Source: Anaerolineales bacterium (lineage in GTDB: Bacteria; Chloroflexota; Anaerolineae; Anaerolineales; UBA11579). Taken from it: a stretch of 64,000 nt of DNA. The notes below the pieces were generated by a model that was given only the letters and a program-made list of their open reading frames with translations, was not told where the DNA came from and searched no databases. The DNA is taken from NCBI GenBank assembly GCA_019454165.1, contig CP075367.1:1020179-1084178 (forward strand), given 5' to 3'. Position 1 is the first letter of the stretch, and each line of letters starts with the position of its first letter. This document shows positions 49,138 through 58,649 of this stretch, one piece after another. Both the position numbers and the translations under genes were made by a program.

Positions 49138-50115
49138 TTACCAAGCGTACGCTTCCGGCGCTTCACCGCCCGGGCCGGGCCAGATCTCGTCGAGCTTCTT
49201 CATCGCCGCATCGTCCAGCGTGAACGCCAGCGGCTCCAGCGCCGTCTCCAGCTGCTCCAGCGTGCGCGGGCCAATGATCGGCGCGGTCACCACCGGATTG
49301 GCGAGCAGCCAGGCCATCGCCACCGTGGCCGGGCTGGCGCCCAGCTGCTTGCAGAACGCCTCGTACTCTGTGTGCTGCTGCTCGCGGCGCTTGACCTGTT
49401 CCTGGTTGCGGTCATCCGTGCGGCGGCTGTCCTTCACCTTCTCGAAGGCGCCGGCCAGCGTGCCCGCCGCCAGCGGGCTGTACGGGATCAGGCCCAGGCC
49501 ATATTCGCGGCACGCCGGGATGACCTCCTGCTCGATGCGGCGGGCGGCCAGGTTGTACAGGCTCTGCTCGCACACCAGGCCCATGAAGTGGCGCGCCTTG
49601 GCTTCGGCCTGCGCCTGGGCGATGTGGAAGCCGGCAAAATTGCTGCTGCCGACGTAGATCACTTTGCCCTGCTGCACCAGCACTTCCATCGCCTGCCATA
49701 TCTCTTCCCACGGCGTGTTGCGGTCAATGTGATGCATTTGGTACAGGTCGATGTAATCCGTTTGCATGCGCTTCAGGCTGGCTTCGCAGGCCTGGCGGAT
49801 GTGCAGGGCCGAGAGGCGCTTCTGGTTGGGCCAGTCGCCCATCTCGCCATAAACTTTGGTAGCCAGCACCACTTTCTCGCGGCGGCCGCCGCCCTGCGCA
49901 AACCAGCGCCCGATGATGTTCTCGGTGATGCCTTCGCCCTTCTTCCAGCCGTACACGTTGGCCGTGTCGAAGAAGTTGATGCCAAGCTCCAATGCGCGGT
50001 CCATGATCGCGAAGCTGTCCGCTTCGGTCGTCTTCGGCCCAAAGTTCATCGTGCCCAGGCACAGGCGGCTGACCTGCAGCCCGGTGCGTCCAAGATACGT
50101 GTATTGCATGTCCAT
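49138..50115 (-). CDS. Aldo/keto reductase
   Basis: A 325-residue NADPH-dependent reductase of the AKR superfamily (YajO/PdxI/Tas-like). YTYLGRTGLQVSRLCLGTMNFG starts the barrel. The tetrad is Asp in NFFDTANVYG, Tyr in VYGWKKGEG, Lys in VVLATKVYGEMG and His in YQMHHIDRNTP. GLIPYSPLAAGTLAG and the C-terminal GPRTLEQLE cofactor region are conserved. It reduces an unknown carbonyl. GGAG precedes the ATG. It lies 10 bases downstream of the membrane protein gene, so they are likely one operon. Confidence 0.92.
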   Translation of the reverse strand: MDMQYTYLGRTGLQVSRLCLGTMNFGPKTTEADSFAIMDRALELGINFFDTANVYGWKKGEGITENIIGRWFAQGGGRREKVVLATKVYGEMGDWPNQKRLSALHIRQACEASLKRMQTDYIDLYQMHHIDRNTPWEEIWQAMEVLVQQGKVIYVGSSNFAGFHIAQAQAEAKARHFMGLVCEQSLYNLAARRIEQEVIPACREYGLGLIPYSPLAAGTLAGAFEKVKDSRRTDDRNQEQVKRREQQHTEYEAFCKQLGASPATVAMAWLLANPVVTAPIIGPRTLEQLETALEPLAFTLDDAAMKKLDEIWPGPGGEAPEAYAW

Positions 50116-50125
50116 GTCTGCTCCG

Positions 50126-51460
50126 TTAATTTTGCGCCGGCACAGCGGCCGGTTGGATGTGAGGTTTGTGCGCCAGGCTGCCGAGGTAGACCGCCTCGGT
50201 GGCCAGCGAGAGGGTCAGCGCCGCCACCGCGGTCGGGATGCTGGGCAGCTTGAGCGCCACGCCCAGCGCCAGCACGCCGGCCAGCACCGCCAGCTCCAGC
50301 GCCATGGCGTAGGCTTGCGGGCGCGTGTTGCGCCGCGCCGTCAGCAGCCCGCGCGCCAGGCACACGGCCGCCATCGCCATCGGCAGCAGCACGCCCAGGC
50401 GTGCGCCGCCCTCGGCGATCGCGGCCAGCTCGCCGCCCACGCCGATCAAGGTATGGAAGTAGAAGTCCGACAGCGGCGTGAATGCGATCAACGCCAGCAG
50501 GATGCTGGCGGCCAGCCCCACACTATAGCTGAAGCGCCGCAGGGCTGGCTGGCTGCCCGGCTCCTCGTGATGGGCGATGACCACTTCGGGCAGCGCCATC
50601 TCGAGCGAACGGCTGATGAAGAACAGCCCGTTCAGCACCGGCCAGGCCGCCAGGGCCGTCTCGGGCTCCGGGCTGCGCGCCAGTGCCGCCGCGATCAGCG
50701 GCTGTGTGAATAGAAACAATAGATTGCTCGTGGCCAGCGGCCAGTGGAAATTGACCAGAGCGCGGTAGCTCAGATCCGGCGCGCTGAGTTTGCTCTCGGC
50801 GCCGAAGTGGGTGCGCACAAGGCCAGCGGAGGCGATATGGGCGTAGATCGCCTCGGCGATCACGCCCAGACTCAGCGCCAGCGTGCCCAGCGCCACGCCG
50901 CTGGCTTGGGTGAACACGGCCAGCAGCGTGGCTGTGCCAGCCGAGGCCAGCAGGCGCACCACGGTGCCCTTGCCCACCGAGGCGCTCTGTCCGAAGCGGA
51001 TGAGAATACCCTGGCGGAAGCGCCGCCAAGCGATCGCCGCGCTCCACAACAGCATGAGTTGCAAGCCCAGCTTGACCGGCGCCAGCAGGCTGGCCGGCAC
51101 GCCCATCCAATCCCGCACCACCAGCTCGAACAGGGGTGACCAGCCCAGCAGCGCCTGCAGCACGGTCGTACCCACCATCAGCTGCACCGTGAAGCGGCGC
51201 AGCATGGCGTAGTTCTGCGGGCTGCGTGCCAGCGCCGTGCTGGTGGCCAGCAGCGAGATGACTGGGCTTTCGATGGTGATGCTGAGCGAAGCGGCCAGCC
51301 CGAAGGCGGCGATCATGAGCGTGCTGTCCGGCAGCCGCGCCAGGGCCGCATTCACATACGGCATCTCCAGCGCCATCAGCAGCCAGCTGGCCGCCAGCGG
51401 CAGCCAGGTCAGCAATATTCGTTTTTGAGTGAGGGGCGGGGTAGTGCTCTGCGCGTGCAT
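50126..51460 (-). CDS. Multi-helix membrane protein, ANKH/MATE-like
   Basis: A 444-residue protein with 12 predicted hydrophobic helices in two similar halves. NAALARLPDSTLMIAAFGLAASLSITIESPVISLLATSTAL and a second-half FHWPLATSNLLFLFTQPLIAAALARSPEPETALAAWPVLNGLFFISRSLEMA repeat the pattern of MOP-superfamily flippases, closest in feel to ANKH-like proteins. The substrate is unknown. The start is ATG 51460 with TACACT 9 bases upstream, nearly leaderless. Confidence 0.75.
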   Translation of the reverse strand: MHAQSTTPPLTQKRILLTWLPLAASWLLMALEMPYVNAALARLPDSTLMIAAFGLAASLSITIESPVISLLATSTALARSPQNYAMLRRFTVQLMVGTTVLQALLGWSPLFELVVRDWMGVPASLLAPVKLGLQLMLLWSAAIAWRRFRQGILIRFGQSASVGKGTVVRLLASAGTATLLAVFTQASGVALGTLALSLGVIAEAIYAHIASAGLVRTHFGAESKLSAPDLSYRALVNFHWPLATSNLLFLFTQPLIAAALARSPEPETALAAWPVLNGLFFISRSLEMALPEVVIAHHEEPGSQPALRRFSYSVGLAASILLALIAFTPLSDFYFHTLIGVGGELAAIAEGGARLGVLLPMAMAAVCLARGLLTARRNTRPQAYAMALELAVLAGVLALGVALKLPSIPTAVAALTLSLATEAVYLGSLAHKPHIQPAAVPAQN

Positions 51461-51480
51461 ATGTGGCTGAGTGTACCAAA

Positions 51481-51960
51481 CAGAGGTCAGCTGTCTGCGG
51501 TCAGCTTTCAGCCCTCACCCCGTTGATTTTTATTCAATCGCAGTGGCAGTCTCCCCTCTCCCTAAGGGAGAGGGGCAGGGGGTGAGGGTAAGCGTGTGGC
51601 CCTCATTCGCAAACCATCACCCGTAGGGGCGGGGTTACCCCGCCCTACGAAACTCGTCCTTCGGTGAAGGTAGGTGCACATATAGTGAGGTGTCATACAT
51701 TCCTCAAGCTCTCGCACGAATGCAATGTCTTGCTAACTTGCGACGCGGGACCCCAAGAAGACTCCTTGGGTTGCAAAATCAAGACTGAGCGCATTGCGGA
51801 GGGGGCCAGGGGAACCAACTCAAGCGCAGCGTAGGTTCTCCTTGCGGGGTCACAGGGGCGGAGCCCCTGAAAAAAAAGAAAAGCTAGTAAAAGCCCTGGA
51901 TACGAAGACTTGATGACTTCTTCGCATCTGTTTTAGCAGGAAGACTTGCCCTTTACAAGG
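51481..51960. repeat. Repeat-rich spacer (families F, E, C and D)
   Basis: CAGCTGTCTGCGGTCAGC text lies at 51488-51510. CCCCTCTCCCTAAGGGAGAGGGG with GGGGGTGAGGG follows at 51553-51589. The GTAGGGGCGGGGTTACCCCG palindrome lies at 51623-51648, and family D copy 3 at 51796-51883. No gene is supported in 51461-52066. Confidence 0.7.
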
Positions 51961-52066
51961 CGCTGCCCAGAATAACAACCTTCGGGGAGTTGTCATTCCG
52001 GGCAGCTGCGAGCTAACGCTCGCGGGGAGAAGTGCACGTCGTTTCGCCGTGCTGACCCTAGTATAT

Positions 52067-52095
52067 AAAAACGACCCCGTTCGGGGTCGTTTTTT
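52067..52095 (-). terminator. Intrinsic terminator of the zinc-ribbon/Lys-rich gene
   Basis: A perfect 10-bp-plus stem ACGACCCCG/CGGGGTCGT with A and T runs on both sides. It lies just after the minus-strand stop. Confidence 0.9.
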
Positions 52096-52097
52096 GG

Positions 52098-52655
52098 CTA
52101 CTTCTTTTTCTTGGCCGCCTTCTTTGGCGCTGCCTTCTTGGCTGCTTTTTTAGGAGCCGCCTTCTTAGGAGCGGCTTTCTTAGGAGCCGCCTTTTTCACG
52201 GCCGCCTTCTTAGCCGGCGCAGCTTTCTTGGCCGCAGCCTTCTTAGCGGGCGCAGCCTTCTTGGCAGCCGTCTTCTTGGCCGGCGCGGCCTTCTTCACCG
52301 CCGGCTTGGCCGCCGCCTTCTTGGCGGGTGCAGCCTGCTTGGCCGCTGGCTTCGCCTCCGCCTTGGCGGGCGCAGGCGCCGGGGTCACGGGGGCGGGCTT
52401 GGGCTCAACCTTCGGCTGAGCCGGCGCCGGGCTGCTGGCGGCCGGCGCCGGAGCGCCCGAGGGCGACCCCGAAGGGGCCCATTCCGGAGCAAAGCGCATC
52501 AGTTGGTCACGCGGCACCACATTCGTGCGGGCGCAGCGCGGGCAGTAGGCGTTGTAGTGCTTCCAGCCCTTGGCCTCGATCTGGTCAAGCGCCGCGTGGA
52601 TCGTTTCCTGGTTCAGGGTGAAAGGGGTGTGGCAATGCGTGCAGCGTACAAGCAT
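52098..52655 (-). CDS. Zinc-ribbon protein with histone H1-like Lys/Ala/Pro tail
   Basis: This 185-residue protein has two parts. Residues 1-60 hold a treble-clef-like zinc ribbon (CTHCH and YCPRC, two Cys pairs). Residues 65-185 are a disordered tail of PAPA then about 12 [10 protein letters not shown]-type repeats, like histone H1 or bacterial HctA/AlgP tails. It probably binds DNA or RNA non-specifically. ATG 52655 has AAAGGAG 8 bases upstream. A longer frame to 52682 is not needed. Tail length should vary between strains because the coding DNA is repetitive. Confidence 0.82.
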   Translation of the reverse strand: MLVRCTHCHTPFTLNQETIHAALDQIEAKGWKHYNAYCPRCARTNVVPRDQLMRFAPEWAPSGSPSGAPAPAASSPAPAQPKVEPKPAPVTPAPAPAKAEAKPAAKQAAPAKKAAAKPAVKKAAPAKKTAAKKAAPAKKAAAKKAAPAKKAAVKKAAPKKAAPKKAAPKKAAKKAAPKKAAKKKK

Positions 52656-52682
52656 GGTTAACTCCTTTGTCGGTAAAACCAA

Positions 52683-53630
52683 TTATACATCCCGCGCCTG
52701 TGGCGCAGGCTTTACGGTCGCCAGCAGGATACCGAGCAGGATCAGCGCCGCGCCCACCAGCTTGATCGCGCTCGGCACTTCGCCCAGCAGCAGCACCGCC
52801 AGAATGGTGCTGCTGACCGGCTCGCCCAGCAGGGCGATCGAAACGTACGAGGCCGGCAAATGCGCCAGCGCCCAGTTGAAGCTGGAATGGCCGATCAGCT
52901 GCGGCAGTACCGCCAACAGCAGCAGGTACACATAGATAACGGGCGAGAAGCCAAAGGCGTGCTGGCCGGAGAACGGCACCAGCGCCACTAGAACCAGCGC
53001 CGCGATCCCATACACCAGAAAAATATATGCGGTCAGCGAGAGCTGCGGCCGCAGGCTGCGCCCGATCAGGATATAGCCAGCCCCGCTCCACGCGCCCACC
53101 AGCGCCAAAAAGTTGCCGTAGAACGCCTTGCCGGCCACGAATTCGCTCAGCGGCGGGCATTGAACGCCCCCGGCCGCCAGCGTGCAGCTGTCGCTCAGCG
53201 CCACCACCACGCCGCCCGCCAACGCCACCAGCATGCCCAGCAGCACGCCGCGGCCCAGCTTCTCCTTCAGCACGATCGGCGCCAACAGGGCCACCCACAG
53301 CGGGTTGGTGGTCACCAGCACCACCGAGCTGGCCACGCTGGTGTACTCCAGCGAAAGGATCCAACTGGCGAAATGCACCGCCAGCAGCACGCCGCTCAGC
53401 GCCGCCAGGGCCAGGCCCCGGCGGCTCAGCTGGCGCAGCTCGCCGGTGTGGCGCGGCAGCGCCACGGGCACCAGGATGAGCGCCGACAGCGCCATGCGGT
53501 AGGCGGCGATCACCAGCGAGCCGGCCTCCTGCTGCGCATAGCGGATCAACAGCGAAGAGGACGCTACGGCAAAGATGCCGAGCAGCAATATCAGATGCGG
53601 CGGAACTTTCGGTTGGGAGGGTGTGCTCAC
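52683..53630 (-). CDS. EamA-family (DMT) transporter
   Basis: A 315-residue protein with ten hydrophobic helices forming two EamA repeats: IFAVASSSLLIRYAQQEAGSLVIAAYRM and the second FLALVGAWSGAGYILIGR...LAHLPASYVSIALLGEPVSSTILAVLLLGE, where the GEP motif is typical. It is probably a small-metabolite or amino-acid exporter. GTG 53630 gives normal family length. The longer frame to 53759 would overlap the sodA promoter region. It is divergent from sodA. Confidence 0.85.
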   Translation of the reverse strand: MSTPSQPKVPPHLILLLGIFAVASSSLLIRYAQQEAGSLVIAAYRMALSALILVPVALPRHTGELRQLSRRGLALAALSGVLLAVHFASWILSLEYTSVASSVVLVTTNPLWVALLAPIVLKEKLGRGVLLGMLVALAGGVVVALSDSCTLAAGGVQCPPLSEFVAGKAFYGNFLALVGAWSGAGYILIGRSLRPQLSLTAYIFLVYGIAALVLVALVPFSGQHAFGFSPVIYVYLLLLAVLPQLIGHSSFNWALAHLPASYVSIALLGEPVSSTILAVLLLGEVPSAIKLVGAALILLGILLATVKPAPQARDV

Positions 53631-53650
53631 AGCAGAGGATTGTGCTTTTC

Positions 53651-53680
53651 TTGACAAAGGGCTTTTGCAACGCTTACAAT
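53651..53680 (+). promoter_or_regulatory. sodA promoter
   Basis: TTGACA (53651-53656) and TACAAT (53675-53680) with 18-base spacing, then a 50-base leader with GAAAGGAG. Confidence 0.75.
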
Positions 53681-53739
53681 CGCCTCGTTCATTGTAACTT
53701 AACCCACTTTTGGCCGTTTTCTCATGAAAGGAGCTCAAA

Positions 53740-54342
<603 letters not shown>

Positions 54343-54436
54343 GCGAGCTTTTTGAGTGCAACTTAAGCAACTGCTAAATCAGGGCTAGCAAAAATCGCAA
54401 CCTGGGTGTAAAATCGCCTCAACGGAGATTAACTAA

Positions 54437-54862
54437 ATGACCCACATCATTACCAGTTTGTGTTTGCGTGACGGCGGTTGCGTTGAAGTTTGCCCGGTGG
54501 AGTGCATTGTCCCCGGTATGCCGCAGGACCAGTACCCCTGGTACTACATCGACCCGGCCACCTGCATTGACTGTGGCGCCTGCATCCCTGAGTGCCCGTT
54601 CGAGGCCATCTTCACTGAAGATGAAGTGCCCGATGCCTACGACGCCAAGGCTGACCAGAAACAGGCCAAGCCCGCTGGCACGCCCGGCTATGCCGAGCAC
54701 TTCGAAGGCAGCAATCACCACGGTCACGCGGTCGTGATTGATAGCGTGAAGACCCTAACCCCAGGTGAGACGGTCAACCTCCGTGATGACATTCAGGCCA
54801 ACTACGACTACTTCGAGAAGGGTCCCGGCTACTGGGACGGTTGGCAGCAGCACGCCAAATAG
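54437..54862 (+). CDS. 7Fe/8Fe ferredoxin-family protein
   Basis: A 141-residue ferredoxin. The N-terminal cluster motif C-x7-C-x3-C-P (CLRDGGCVEVCPVECI region) and the second CIDCGACIPECP give two clusters. The extended C-terminus is typical of the 7Fe FdxA group, but an extra approximately 60 residues (HFEGSNHHGHAVVIDSVKTL) follow. It is an electron carrier in the cytoplasm. GGAG ribosome site and a TAAAAT -10 about 25 bases upstream are present. It follows sodA as a separate unit. Confidence 0.9.
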   Translation: MTHIITSLCLRDGGCVEVCPVECIVPGMPQDQYPWYYIDPATCIDCGACIPECPFEAIFTEDEVPDAYDAKADQKQAKPAGTPGYAEHFEGSNHHGHAVVIDSVKTLTPGETVNLRDDIQANYDYFEKGPGYWDGWQQHAK

Positions 54863-54881
54863 CCTGAGTTACCAACAAAAC

Positions 54882-54911
54882 AAAAAGCCCGCCATTCGGC
54901 GGGCTTTTTTG
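54882..54911 (+). terminator. Intrinsic terminator of the ferredoxin gene (bidirectional with malQ)
   Basis: AAAAAGCCCGCC-ATTC-GGCGGGCTTTTTT, 11-12-bp stem. Confidence 0.92.
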
Positions 54912-54938
54912 TATGCGGATGGCGCAGCCATTCGCTAT

Positions 54939-56429
54939 CTAGGCTGCACGCCCGTGGCTGGCGTTCAGCGCCGCGATGCGCCCCGCCAGCACGGCGGTCA
55001 GCTGGGCGCCGTCGACCCGCCAATGCCAATTGCCCAGCGGCGTGCCGGGGATGTTCATGCGCGCTTCGCTGCCCAACTCCAGAAAATCCTGAATCGGCGC
55101 CACGGTCAGCGCCGCCCGCGAGCCCCATAGCATCTCCAGCATGGTCCAGGCCAGGTTCAGCTCGCCGGTCTTGATGTAGCTCAGGCACAGGGCGCGCTCG
55201 CTGGGTGGGGCATGCTCGACCCAGCCCAGGAAGGTGTCATTGTCGTGCGTGCCGGAGTAGGCCACGCAGTTGATCGGGTAGTTGTGCGGCAGGAACGGGT
55301 GCTCCATCCCCATATCAAAGCCGAACTGGAAGACCTTCATGCCCGGCAGGTTGAACTGGTCGCGCAGGGCGATCACCTCGGGCGCCGCCTCGCCGCCCAG
55401 GTCCTCGGCGATCAGCGGCAGGTGGCCCAGCTCACGCTCCACCGTGAAGAAGAAGTCCTCGCCCGGCCCCAGCTCCCAGGTGCCGTTCATGGCCGTGTCT
55501 TCGCTGGCAGGGATGGCGTAGTAGGTGGCAAAGCCGCGGAAGTGATCGAGGCGGATCACATCCGCCAGCGCCAGCGTGGCCCGCAGGCGGTTGAGCCACC
55601 AGGCGTAACCTTCGGCGTTGTGCAGGTCCCAGCGGTAGAGCGGGTTGCCCCACAGCTGGCCGGTGGTGCTGAAAATATCCGGCGGCACGCCGGCCACGCG
55701 CAGCGGCGCGCCCTGCGCATCCAGCTCGAACAGCTCAGGGTGGCACCACACATCCGCGCTGTCGTGGGCCACGTAGATCGGCAGGTCGCCGATCACGCCC
55801 ACGCCGCGCTCGGCCATGTAGGCGCGCAGCTTGGCCCACTGGCGGAACAGCAGGAACTGCTGGAAGGCAAAATAGCGCAGCATCGTTTCGTGGGTGCGGC
55901 GCGCCTCGGCCAGCGCCTCCGGCTGGCGGTCGCGCAGCCCGGCCGGCCAGTGCGGCCAGGCTTGCTGGCCGTGCTGGCTTTTGAGCGTCATGAACAAGCT
56001 GTAATCGTCCAGCCAGGCGCCCTGCGCCTGGCAGAACTCGGCGAACTCGGCCCGCAGCGCCGGCATGCTGTTGAGGCGGGCGAAGGCCACCTGGTACAAG
56101 CCACGCTTCCATTGCGTCACTGCCGGAAAGTCCACCGTGTGGGTGGGGAAGGCCGGCGCGGTTTGCAGGTGCGCTGCATCCAGCAGGCCGTCCTCGGCCA
56201 GCAACTGCGGGCTCACCAGATTGGGGTTGAGCGCGAACGAGGAATATGACTGATACGGCGACTCGCCGTAGCCGGTGGGGCCTAGCGGCAGGGTCTGCCA
56301 CCAGCGCGTGCCGCTCTCCACCAGGAAGTCGACCCAGGCATAGGCCTGCGGCCCCAGGTCGCCGATGCCAAAGCGGCCCGGCAAGCTGGTGACATGCAAC
56401 AAGATGCCCGAGCGGTGCTGAAAGTCCAT
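54939..56429 (-). CDS. malQ: 4-alpha-glucanotransferase (amylomaltase)
   Basis: A 496-residue GH77 enzyme. It begins with RSGILLHVTSLPGRFGIGDLG. Catalytic residues are the nucleophile Asp in ADVIRLDHFRGF, the acid/base Glu in PLIAEDLGGEA (LIAEDLG) and the late Asp in YSGTHDNDTFLGW. It disproportionates malto-oligosaccharides and works in glycogen or maltodextrin turnover. It is monocistronic with TAGAAT 9 bases before the ATG on the minus strand, nearly leaderless. Confidence 0.96.
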   Translation of the reverse strand: MDFQHRSGILLHVTSLPGRFGIGDLGPQAYAWVDFLVESGTRWWQTLPLGPTGYGESPYQSYSSFALNPNLVSPQLLAEDGLLDAAHLQTAPAFPTHTVDFPAVTQWKRGLYQVAFARLNSMPALRAEFAEFCQAQGAWLDDYSLFMTLKSQHGQQAWPHWPAGLRDRQPEALAEARRTHETMLRYFAFQQFLLFRQWAKLRAYMAERGVGVIGDLPIYVAHDSADVWCHPELFELDAQGAPLRVAGVPPDIFSTTGQLWGNPLYRWDLHNAEGYAWWLNRLRATLALADVIRLDHFRGFATYYAIPASEDTAMNGTWELGPGEDFFFTVERELGHLPLIAEDLGGEAAPEVIALRDQFNLPGMKVFQFGFDMGMEHPFLPHNYPINCVAYSGTHDNDTFLGWVEHAPPSERALCLSYIKTGELNLAWTMLEMLWGSRAALTVAPIQDFLELGSEARMNIPGTPLGNWHWRVDGAQLTAVLAGRIAALNASHGRAA

Positions 56430-56469
56430 ACTGCTGTGATTCTATCAAGGCTTGGGGAGTGAGGGTGAA

Positions 56470-56850
56470 GTGCATCCTCGAACGCAGCGGTGTAGGGGCG
56501 GGTTTCAAACCCGCCCGTGCCAAACTGTCATCCTGAGCGGGTATCTCGATCCACACCAGCAGCGCTGCGTAGCAGCGCACGCACTCCAACCCAGCGAAGG
56601 ACCCACTGCTGGCGCATCTTCCAAAATGCGCCAGCAGTGCCATCCACACAGCGTAGGGGCGGGGTTACCCCGCCCCTACATCACCGTGTGCTCCGAGCAC
56701 AGAACATTTAAAGTCACTGCCATCCTGCCTATCCCTCACCCCGAAGATTTAGAGTTTGACATGTCGTGCGCGCTCCCCTCTCCCTCAAGGGAGAGGGGTA
56801 GGGGGTGAGGGTCTGTCATTCCGAGCGAAGCGAGGGATCCTTTAGGACAA
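56470..56850. repeat. Repeat-rich spacer (families A, C, E)
   Basis: GTAGGGGCGGG palindromes lie at 56492-56520 and 56653-56679. A family A unit opens TGTCATCCTGAGCGGG at 56525 and includes a TGCTGGCGCATCTT/ATGCGCCAGCA hairpin. CCCCTCTCCCTCAAGGGAG lies at 56774 on and TGTCATTCCGAGCGAAGCG at 56814. No gene is supported in 56430-57090. Confidence 0.7.
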
Positions 56851-57100
56851 TCCAAGCACCCCACTTCCTTGATTTCTCCACCAAATCCCCATCCCACCCC
56901 AAACTCCGCGATACAACACACCCCATGCCTTCCCCGGCCCCAACCTCTGTCAAGGCCCTTGAACTATTAACTATTAACGACCCCATCCACCCACCCCCTC
57001 CGCCAGCTATGATGATGATTAAAACTTTTGGGATTAAAATAGACTTGCCCAATGGGCAGCCCGCATGGGCACTAGCCAACACACATTTCCAAAGGACAGC

Positions 57101-58537
57101 ATGAGCCAAGACGTACGTATCGAGAAAGACTCCCTGGGCGAGGTCAAAGTCCCCGCCGGAGCCCTGTATGGCGCTCAGACCCAGCGCGCCGTTGACAACT
57201 TCCCCATCTCCGGCCTCAAACCCTGGCGCGCCTTCGTCTGGTCCATGGCCGCCATCAAACGCGCCGCCGCCGATGTCAACACCGGCCTCGGCCTGCTGGA
57301 TGGCGACAAGGCCAACGCCATCGCCAAAGCCGCCGCCGAAGTCATGGAAGGCCAATGGGCTGACCAGTTCGTCGTCGATCCCTTCCAGGCCGGCGCCGGC
57401 ACCAGCCACAACATGAACGTCAATGAGGTCCTCGCCAACCGCGCCACCCAGATCCTCGGCGGCCAGCTCGGCAACTACATCGCCAACCCAAACGACCATG
57501 TCAACATGGCCCAGTCCACCAATGACACCATCCCAACCGCCATCCGCCTGGGTGTGCTGTGGCGGCTGGATGAGCTGCTCGCCGCCGTAGACGGCCTGGC
57601 CGAAGCGCTCGAGGCCAAAGCCGCAGAGTTCGACGGCATCGTCAAATCCGGCCGCACCCATCTGCAAGACGCCGTGCCCGTGCGCCTGGGGCAGGAGTTC
57701 GGCGCCTACGCCACGGCCGTGCGCCGTGACGCCGAGCGCATTCGCCGCTCGGCCGAAGGCCTGCGCCGCCTGGGCATCGGCGGCACCGCCACCGGCACCG
57801 GGCTCAACGCCCATCCCAAGTACCACGCCGAGATGGTGCGCCGCCTGGGCGAGATCACCGGCCTCGAGCTGCACACCTCCGACAATCTGTTCGAGAGCAT
57901 GCAGAGCCTGGCCGATGCCGCTGATTTCTCGGCCGCCCTGCGCACCTATGCCCTCACCATGACCCGCATCGCCAACGACTTCCGTCTGCTGGCCTCCGGG
58001 CCTTCCACCGGCCTTGACGAAATTCGTCTCCCCGCCGTCCAGCCCGGCTCCAGCATCATGCCCGGCAAGGTCAACCCCGTATTGGCCGAGATGATGAACC
58101 AGGCCATGTATCACGTCATCGGCTGCGACACCACCGTGGCCCTCGCCGCCGCCGCCGGCCAGCTCGAGCTCAATGTGATGATGCCCATCATCGCCCACAA
58201 CCTGTTCGAGATGATGCAGGTCATCATCGGCTCGGTCAACGCCTTCACGGAGCGCTGCGTCATCGGCCTCACCGCCAACCAGGCCAAGGCCGAAGGCTGG
58301 CTTGGCCGCAATGCCATCATCGTCACCGCCCTCAACCCGCTCATCGGCTACCAGGCCGGCGCCGCGTTGGTGAAGGAAGCCGTCAAGGATGACCTCGCCA
58401 TCACCGACCTCGCCGTGGAGAAGGCCGACGCCGGCCAGCTCATGCACGTCAAAGAAGAGCGCCCCGTCACCGCCGATGAGATCCGCCACGCCCTCAGCGA
58501 CCTGCGCAAGCTCACCGACGGCGGCATCGTCAAATAA
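57101..58537 (+). CDS. fumC: Class II fumarate hydratase
   Basis: A 478-residue enzyme of the aspartase/fumarase superfamily that hydrates fumarate to L-malate in the TCA cycle. The catalytic loop is GSSIMPGKVNP. NMNVNEVLANRA and SGRTHLQDAVPVRLGQEFGAY carry further active-site residues. ATG 57101 with AAAGGA upstream is chosen over an upstream in-frame ATG at 57065. It is monocistronic between a repeat-rich spacer and a strong terminator. Confidence 0.95.
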   Translation: MSQDVRIEKDSLGEVKVPAGALYGAQTQRAVDNFPISGLKPWRAFVWSMAAIKRAAADVNTGLGLLDGDKANAIAKAAAEVMEGQWADQFVVDPFQAGAGTSHNMNVNEVLANRATQILGGQLGNYIANPNDHVNMAQSTNDTIPTAIRLGVLWRLDELLAAVDGLAEALEAKAAEFDGIVKSGRTHLQDAVPVRLGQEFGAYATAVRRDAERIRRSAEGLRRLGIGGTATGTGLNAHPKYHAEMVRRLGEITGLELHTSDNLFESMQSLADAADFSAALRTYALTMTRIANDFRLLASGPSTGLDEIRLPAVQPGSSIMPGKVNPVLAEMMNQAMYHVIGCDTTVALAAAAGQLELNVMMPIIAHNLFEMMQVIIGSVNAFTERCVIGLTANQAKAEGWLGRNAIIVTALNPLIGYQAGAALVKEAVKDDLAITDLAVEKADAGQLMHVKEERPVTADEIRHALSDLRKLTDGGIVK

Positions 58538-58577
58538 AACTCTGGGCTGGACGCAAGGCCTCCAGCCCAAACAGCAA

Positions 58578-58608
58578 AAAAAAGCGCCGGCATTTCGCCG
58601 GCGCTTTT
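58578..58608. terminator. Intrinsic terminator after fumC
   Basis: An 11-bp stem AAAGCGCCGGC/GCCGGCGCTTT, preceded by an A-run. A second stem TGGGCTGG/CCAGCCCA lies at 58542-58568. Confidence 0.88.
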
Positions 58609-58649
58609 AGATGACATACAGAAAGGGGGGAATGATGTTGAACGCCGAG

